A stretch of 64,000 nucleotides of DNA, taken from Alcaligenes endophyticus. Lineage in GTDB: Bacteria; Pseudomonadota; Gammaproteobacteria; Burkholderiales; Burkholderiaceae_B. Position 1 is the stretch's first letter. The number at the start of each line of letters is the position of its first letter. Shown here piece after piece: positions 9,201-18,200 of this stretch. The DNA lies in contig NZ_JAPKND010000002.1 in assembly GCF_026344035.1 (NCBI RefSeq), positions 310,001-374,000 on the forward strand, written 5' to 3'. Under the pieces are notes generated by a model. That model saw nothing but the letters and a program-made list of their open reading frames with translations, searched no databases and was not told the DNA's origin. Made by a program: the position numbers and the translations under genes.

Positions 9201-12200
9201 AGGCGCATGCAACCCTGATCCTAGAAGACGATTATCAAATTCAGAAAGGCGAGCAACTGCCGTTTGATTATCAAATTCTAACTTGGACGGTAAGCCCAGG
9301 AGAAAGGGTCGTAGCATCTGGCTACCTAGACTGGACTATTCAGTACACTCTGCCTGTCGATTGGCACATGGACCAGGACAAAGACGGTAGGATTACTATT
9401 TATGATATTAACGGTAACTATTACGCCTCACAAAATTTTCCAATAATCCCCAAAGGGACAATCATCACTTTTGCTCGTTCTAATTTCTCCCAGCACCAAC
9501 CATTCCTCGTCCGCAAAGAAATTTTCCCGGATGGGGTGACTCTCAAGCCAAGTGCTGGAAAAAAAATAACGCTTCAAAAAGGCTCCGTCGCCGAAAAAGA
9601 CTATAGCGTCAAGGCAGGAAGCCTTATTCCTGTTGGATCCAGGCTCGAACGCGCCATTCGCCACACGAACCGGGAACTCATCCCACAGACCCAAATCTTT
9701 GAAGCCGGTTTCAAAAAATACAATATCAATTCCACTGCCGGACTCTTTGTCCCTGAAAATCAGACGCTGGACATACAACGCAAGATCCTGAATCCCGAAA
9801 CTGGCGCAGCCTATTTGCCCGCGCTTTACGTACTGGATCCGAAAGGCACGATCAAGCAGCGCCCTGGCGCATCGCTAAGCTTCCAAAGCAATGCCATTCA
9901 CATTGCAAGCGGCGCTCGCGTCAAAGTTGACCCCTTGCAAGTTATCGCCTTGAAAAGCGGTCAGACCCGTTTGGACGGATCGTTGATCGCTCCAGGCGGG
10001 CAAGCATTATTAGAACCGGGCCCACTATTAGGTAGTAATGAAACGCCAACAGGTACCCTACATCTGGGGCCGCAAGCGCACATTGATGTGTCCGCCGCTG
10101 CCTGGACCGGCATGGACAAGCATGGGCGCAGCATCGGCACGCTCAGCCCCGGCGGCAGCATCATGCTGGGGGGCCAACTGTTTGAAGATACCAATACCGC
10201 TCCGTCAACCAACGCGTCGCTGATTCTAATGCCAGGCAGCCGCCTGGATGCCTCGGGCGGCCAGATCTCGATAAATCCGGACGGAGGCGACCTTCGCACC
10301 CTGGCCAGCGACGGCGGCAGCATCATGCTGGGCGCCTCCCGCACGCTGCTGCTGCATGGCGCGGTAAGCGCCCACGGTGGCGGCGCGGGCGCCCAAGGCG
10401 GGCGACTGGAAATCCTGCTGGATACGCCTATGTACGCACGGGGCTCCACCGATCTGGATATTCGCCAGCCGCGCGAGCTGTGGCTAAGCCAGCAGCATCC
10501 GCAATGGCAAGAACCAACAACCGCATTAACATCCAGCCAGAACCACGTGGGCGTGGACTGGATCCAGTCCGGTGGCTTTGCCGACCTGACGCTCTTCAGC
10601 GGCGGGCTGATCGGCTTTGACGGCAGCGTGGCCCTGAGCATGCCGCGCGAGCTGCGCCTGTACGCCGGCGGCCTGGGCGTGGCGGACAAGACCGCCCAGG
10701 CCGGGGTCAGCTTGGCCGCGCCTTATGTGCGCCTGGCCGAATATGGCGACATCACTACCCCCGAGGGATTTGCCCGCACACAGCTTCGCTCCAGCAACGA
10801 GCCTACTTCAGGAACTGCGTCTTTGCAGGTCCAGGCTAGCCACCTGGATATCCAGGGCGTTGTCAATCTAAGCGCGACCGCCCATTGGGATGTTCCCTAC
10901 GAACCCTCGCAAGCGCGTCCTTACCAGGGCTTCCAGAACGCTGTCCTGTCCAGTCAAGGAGACATCCGATTCATCCAGGGTCAATCATATGTCACTGAAC
11001 TGAATGCTCCCGAAAGCCTGACCCTGGAAGCGCAACGTATTTATCCCGACAGCCACACAGCAGCGCGGGTCAACGTAGGCTTACAACAGTCGACGCTTGC
11101 ACCCGAAGGCGCCTTGTTGATCCGCCGTCCCCACGCCGGCGCGTCGGCCATTCCGCATTCCGTCTTTGGCAGCCTGTATTTGAATGCCGCCCATATCCAG
11201 CACGATGGCTCCCTGTATGCGCCCATGGGACTGATCCAGTTCGGCAACAGCTCAATTGAGGCCATCCAGACCCTAAGGCTAAGCGCCGGCAGTCTGACAT
11301 CCATCAGCGCACAAGGCCTGACTCTTCCCTACGGCGGAACACTAGACGGCCTGGACTATGTCTACAAAGGGCCAAGTTCCAGCTCCGTCTTGCAGCCCGC
11401 CATAGGCCTGCGCGCCGAATACGTGCAGGTGGACGATGGCGCACTTTTGGACCTGAACGGCGGCGGCGAACTACTGGGTGCGGGATTTATTGCAGGCCGG
11501 GGCGGCTCGGTCGATACCCGCCTCTATCCCTTGATGCAGGTCAACCGCAACGGCAAGGGCTTCACGCTGCCGTCGATCGCCAGCAACCCTGTCTACGCCA
11601 TCGTACCCGGCTACACCGCCGACTATGCCCCTTTTGGTCAAGGCGAAGGAGCCGTCGCGCCCGCCCATGGCCAGCACATCACCCTGGAACACGGTCTCCC
11701 CGGCCTGCCCGCCGGCACATATACCCTGCTGCCGTCCAGCTACGCCGTGCTACCCGGCGCCTTCCGTGTGGAATTCAATGGCGCGGCCCAGGTTCCAAAC
11801 AAGCTGGCGCCCACCACCCTGCGCAACGGCTCCTGGTCTACCCAAGCCTGGGTAGGGCGCGCCGGCCAGCCGGCCCAGCGCCATCTGGCCCAGGGGCTGA
11901 TCATCTCCAGCGCCGATATGGTGCGCCGCTACAGCCAATACAACAGCACCAGCTACAGCGACTTCATCCGTCAAGAGGCCATTCGCAATGCCACGGTACG
12001 CCGAGTACTGCCGGAAGACGGCAAACAGCTACTCATCGACCTCGTCAACGATATCCACTTCAGCCTTCCGACCGACAACACACCATTGCGTCTATTGGAC
12101 TTCCGTGGACAAGCCCGGTTTGAAGGAACGGCCGATGGCTATGGCGGCGCGGCAACCCTGTCCAGCACCAATGGCCATTTGCATATTCTGCCCGACCACG

Positions 12201-15200
12201 ACATACCTGTTGCCACAAAAGACCGGGCTTACGCCAAAGCCAGTGACCTGAATCGCCTGGGCGCGACCCGTCTGACGTTAGGATCATGGGACGGTAACGA
12301 CACCAAAACCATTGCCGTACATTCTGAATCCGCCTTGCGGGCGCCCGAGATCATCTTGATCGCAGAGCATATCCAGATTCAGGCCGGGGCTATTCTTAGC
12401 ACCCTGGGAGCAGGACCTGCCGACAGCAGCGCCGCCAGACAAGGACGCCTAGATACACCGGCACATAACATGCTGGTCCTGTCCAATAGCCAGTACGAGA
12501 TTCTGCCCATACCGTCCAATCGCACAGTCACAGGCCGTATTGATATTGGAGCCTGCGACTCGAACACCGTTTCTTGCGCAACGCCGGCTCGCCTTTATTC
12601 TGAGGGCATGCTGGCCCTTGTTACCAATGGCCCACTAAGATTAGGCGAACAGGCCCGCTACGGCGCCCGCCACCTGAGCCTGGCCACCAGCAACATAAAC
12701 GTGGGCAGCGAGCACGCTCTGGACGCCGCCCGCGCCCAGGGCATGCTGCCCGCGGGCCTGACGCTGAACCAGGGCATTCTGGACCGTCTGCTGCAAGGCG
12801 ACACGTCCTGGGGCGCGCCGGCGCTGGAGCAGCTCAGCCTGACCGCCGGCCAGTCCCTGAACTTCTGGGGCAATGTGGCCCTGGACACCACGGACCCGGC
12901 CACGGGCCTCAGCCGCATGGAACGCCTGGTGCTGCGCACGCCCGCCATCTACGGCGCCGGCCAGGCGGGCGAGCAAGCTTACTTGCGCACGGGCGACCTG
13001 TACTGGACCGGCCTGATGCAAGCCGCGCCCGCCCCCGTGCTGGGCGGCGCCGGGCACGGCCAGGGCACACTGCGCATCGATGCCGAGCAATTCATCCTGG
13101 GCTATGACCCGTTCAGCCGGCCCAACAATACCGACCGGCCCGAGCGCCTGACGCTGGGCTTCGATACGGTGGACGTGACCGCCCGCCGCGCCTTTACCGC
13201 CAGCCACGAAGGCAGCCTGAAGGTCTACCGGCGCTGGACCGGCGAAGACCAGAACGGCTCTGTGTACGACGGCGGCCATCTGCTCATCCGGACGCCCTTG
13301 CTGACCGGCCGCTCCGGCTCGGCCTCGCACATCACGGCGGGGGGCGCCCTGCGCGTGCAGGGCCTGCCCGGCGCCACCGCCGATGCATCCCTGGCCGGCA
13401 TGGGTTCGGAAATCCGCCTGGCCGCCCAGGAGATCGAAGTGGACACGCAGGTCGTGCTGCCCAGCGGCCAGTTCCAGGCCCATGCGCAACAGGATCTGAT
13501 CCTGGGGCCGCAAGCCAGCCTGAACCTGGCGGGCAAGACCACGACCTTCTTTGACGACGACGAAGCCACCCAGTACAGCTGGGGCGGCGACGTGACCCTG
13601 GCCTCCCGGCATGGTGATGTGATCCTGGACGCCCAGTCCCTGATCGACGTGTCCGCCGTCAACAATCACGCCGGCTACCTGACGGTACAGGCTTCCGAAG
13701 GCCGCGCGGCGCTGGAAGGCCGAGTGCTGGGCGGAGCCTCCGGCCAATATGACGCCGGCGGCACCTGGGTGCCCTATCGCCATGCCCAGCTGGAACTGCA
13801 GGCCAAGCATCTGGGCCTGACGGGCGATCTGTCCGAACAATTCGCGCTGCTGAACCAGCGCCTGGACCAGGGCGAAGTCTGGGGCGCGCGCCAGTTCCAG
13901 TTCGGCGAAGGCGATCTGCACATAGGCGGCGCCGTGCGCGCCGGCCAGATCGGCATCGCCCTGGACCAGGGCCATCTGACGGTAGACGGCCTGCTGGACG
14001 CCAGCGGCGCGCAAGTAGGCCAGATCCGCCTGAACGCCAAGCACGGCCTGACTTTGACCGGCCGCGCCGTGCTGGATGCCCATGGCCGCCTGCTGCGCGT
14101 GGACAGCTATGGTCAGGTCATTCACAGCCCCAACCGGGCCGTGGTGGAACTGAATAGCGGCCGGGGCCAATTGACATTGCAAAGCGGCGCGCGCATCGAC
14201 CTGCGCCATGGCACGGACACCCCCGAACGCGATCCCGAGGCCCGAGGCAGCCTGTGGCTGTACGCGCCGCGCCTGGATGCGGCGGACTCCGGCCGCATGG
14301 CCGTGCAGGCCGATGCCGGTCTGGACATTGCCGGCGCGCGCCAGATCGTGCTGCATGCGGTGCAGCAGTATTTCGATGCGCCGGCGGGCACGGACGCCGC
14401 CGCCAGCGGCCGTCCGTACCAGGTCATCACCCAAGGCTGGCTGGACGCCAAGCACACGGAAAGCACGCGCTTCATCAACAATGCCCTGGCCAATACCGGC
14501 CTGATCCAGAACCAGTTGGCCGGCCTGACCGCCTACCGCGACGCCTTTCACCTGCGTCCCGCGGTGGAAATCCTGAGCGCGACGCCCGATGGCGACCTGG
14601 TCGTGCAAGGCGACCTGGACTTGTCCAAGTACCGCTACAACAGCTTGAACCCAAATAGCCCCCTGACCGCTGTCTACGGCTCGGGCGAAGCGGGCGCCCT
14701 TGCCATCCGGGCCGGCGGCGACCTGGCCATTTACGGCAGCATCAACGACGGCTTTGCGCCGCCGCCCGCCACGCCCGATGACGACGGCTGGGTATTGGTG
14801 CCCGGCAAGCAGCCCTTCGGCGGCGATGTGATCGTGCCCATTGCCGGCGTCAAGCTGGAAGCCGGCACGCAATACCCGGCCGGACGGGCGCTGAACTTCG
14901 ATCTGCCCGCCGGCAATGTGACGCTGCCCGCCGGCACGCGCCTGCCCGTCGACGTGACCCTGGATGCGGCCTACACCCTGCCCGCCGGCAGCGTATTCCG
15001 CGCCGACGTGCATGCGCCGGACGGCAGCCTGCTGCTGCCCGCCGGCGCCCCTGTCCCCGAAGGCGGTCTGGCCTTGCAGCAAGGCGCCAAGCTGGGCGCC
15101 GGCCTGCACCTGCCTGCCAGCCTTACCGTGCAGAACATCACCTGGCCCAAGGGCGTCACCCTGCCCGTGGCCATGAATCAGGCCGACCAGATCAGCCTGC

Positions 15201-18200
15201 CGGTCGGAGCATTGCTGCCGGCGGACACGGATATCAAGTTGGCAGACGGCCTGTTCCGCGTGCCTCTGCGCCCGCTGGACGGCGACCGCCAGGCCTACAA
15301 CTGGGCGCTGGCGCCCATGCTGCCCAGCGGCTCGCAATCCTGGAATATACGGCTGGTGGCTGGCGCAGATACGGCTGCCGCCGACCCGCGCAGCCTGCGC
15401 AGCGACGCCGCCCACGGCAGCCTGGTATTGGGCGACACGCACTATGGCATGGAAAAGGAATACAAGGCGGCAAGCATCTGGGTGTGGGCGCCCGGTAACT
15501 GGGCCGACATGCCCGCCGGGGAGGCCGTGCCTGAAGAATACCTGGAGTATTGTGAATCAGACCCAACTTTGTGCGTGCGCCAAGCTCCGCCGCCTCAGTA
15601 CGTCTGGGCGGAAGGTAACTGGGCCGATATGCCGGCCGGGCAGCCTGTACCGGCGGAATACCTGGAGTATTGCGAAGGCGACCCAAGCCTATGCACGCTC
15701 ATTGATACAGCAAAAACCGAGCTGGCCGCCGTCCATGCCCGCCAGCCCAACCTGAGCGTACTGCGTACAGGCACAGGCGATCTGGAGCTGTCTGCCCGCC
15801 AAAATGTAACCATGCGCAGCCCCTACGGCATCTACACGGCAGGCACAAATACGTTATTGGGAGGCGATCAAGACGCGGCCTTCCAGCAAACTCTTGCCCA
15901 AACAGAAATAAAACATCTGCTGAACTCTACAGACAGTCACTACGAAAGCCGTGTTGAGCAGGCCCATCAATACGATAGTCTGCGCAATCCATCCCAACCC
16001 AATTGGTATCCAGACCACGGCGGCAACCTGCTCCTGCGCGCGGGCGGCAACCTAAGCGGTGATTCCTGGGGAGTGCCGGCTTCCCTGTCTAACGCACAGA
16101 CCAACACTAACAGTAGCGATGTGGCGAACTGGCTTTGGACCCAAGGCGCTGACACCGCCACGCCGGCAGCATGGTCGATCAATTTCGGCAGCTATGTCCT
16201 GGATTCTCGGACAGCGGAATGGAATACATTTCAGCCTTGGCCCCGCCAGATCGGATTCAGTGGCATAGGCACCTTGGGCGGCGGCAATCTGGACGTCCAG
16301 GTGGACGGACAAGCGGGGCTGATACAGCGCCGTAACCATATCTCGGCCCAGCAAGACATCCGCCCGCGTTCCGACGGCCTGGTATTGGCGATTGCCAGCA
16401 ATGGCCGCGTACTGAATGGGCAGCAAGCGCGAATCGGCGGCGGTGGCGACTTGTCGCTGCGTCTGGCCGGCGGCTGGAACAGCCGGCCCGAAGCCGTGCA
16501 GATTCAGCAAACAGGACAACCTATCTTAGCCCAAGCCCATAATCTGGCCGGCGGTATTGTCAATCTGCGCGGCCAAGTACAGCTGCGCGGCAGCCAAGTC
16601 GGGATTCTGGAACAACGTTATGGGCTTATGGGGAATGTCGACCTACGCGATACGCGCGCCCTGGACCCCTACGTCTCCAGCAAAGCCCATTCCTTGGCCG
16701 GCTTGATATTGACACTGGGTGACGCCAGCGCCAATCTGGCGGCCCGGCGCAGCCTGGTCATGGCGGGTGTAAACGATGCCGGTCGCCTGCAGTCGCCGGT
16801 CTATCGCGATAATAGTCGCGGCATGGAGCAAAGCTGGTTCACACTTTGGACCGACAGCACCTCTGTAAAGGCATGGTCGGCAGGCGGTCAACTGGGCGGG
16901 GATACGCGTTTTGCAGAAAGCACGAATACCAACCTGAATATGCCGTACTTCAATAACTTCCAGGCGACGGACAGCTTCTACATGCTGCCCGGCCAATATA
17001 CGCTGGTCGCCACTCAAGGCAGTATCTACCAGGGTTATTCCAATGTATCGGCAAGCAACTCCATCCTGTACGCCCCCTTGATGCTCGCCCCTCAAGGCAA
17101 GCGTCAACTGACCCTGCTGGCGGGGCAATCGTACTACGGCAGCGGGCTGCCTATCGCCCAGTCCGCCGCCTCGCCCAATGTACTGGCCACTCCGTTGCAG
17201 CCGGGTTTTTACGCATACGAAACGGATGGAACCCCAGCCTATACGAACATTTCCGACGACGCTTACCAGATCGGTACACCCCTGCATGCCTTCGGCATCA
17301 TGGCAGCGGCGGACACAATCGCCCTGCGGACTGCTCCCTACACAGCATCACGCGTATTTGCTCGAGATGGTGACATCGTGGGTCTGTGGCTGGGCGGCAT
17401 GATTGAGCATAATATCTATGGCATCAATGGCGGCCAACGCTGGCACACCAGCACTGGCGCCGCGAGTATCCGGGCTGGCCGCGACATCATCTGGTCGGGA
17501 CAACGCAACGACGAAGCTCCCATGTCCCTCAGCTATTATTTGGGGAGCCCCCGTTATTCTGGCAACCTAATCCTGCACACCCACCCCAACGACATCTCCA
17601 CCATCATCGCCGGGCGCGATATCCGCTACCTGAACCTGAACGTGGCCGGCCCCGGTACGGTGGAGATCACCGCCGGGCGCAACATCATCCAGGAAGACAA
17701 GGCTAGCATCGTCAGCCTGGGGCCGGTGGTGGCGGGCGATACCCGTCCGGGCGCCAGCATAGCTTTGCAAGCGGGCATGAACAACAGCACCTATGCAGGT
17801 CTGTTGCAGCAGTACCTGAACCCGGCCTTGCGCGCTGACGCCGGCAAATCCCTGGCCAGCCAGCCTGGCCGCGTGGTGCACAGCTATGAAGGGGAGCTGA
17901 TGGACTGGCTGCAGGAACGTTACGGCGTGACTTTCAGCGGCGACGATGCCGTGCCGTCCGCCCTGGCGTACTTCCAGGCGCTGCCCGCCGCCCAGCAGCG
18001 CATTTTCGCCCGCGATATTTACTTTACGGAACTGCGCGAAAGTGGGCGCGAATATAACGACCCTGGCAGTGCACGTTTTGCAAGCTATGTGCGTGGCCGT
18101 CAAGTGATTCACACCTTATTTCCTGATGTGGACAGCCATCAGCAGCCTATTGTGTACCAAGGCGATATTCTCATCTTCGGTGGGGGAGGGGTGCATAGCA

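Noticed and set aside
12641-15442. A 933-residue open frame on the minus strand inside the adhesin gene
   Set aside because: It lies opposite the GC-rich part of the adhesin, where codons ending in C or G on the plus strand leave few stops in the complementary frame. Its sequence is Gly/Gln/Ala/Val-rich without domains. The plus-strand gene is continuous and family-like.
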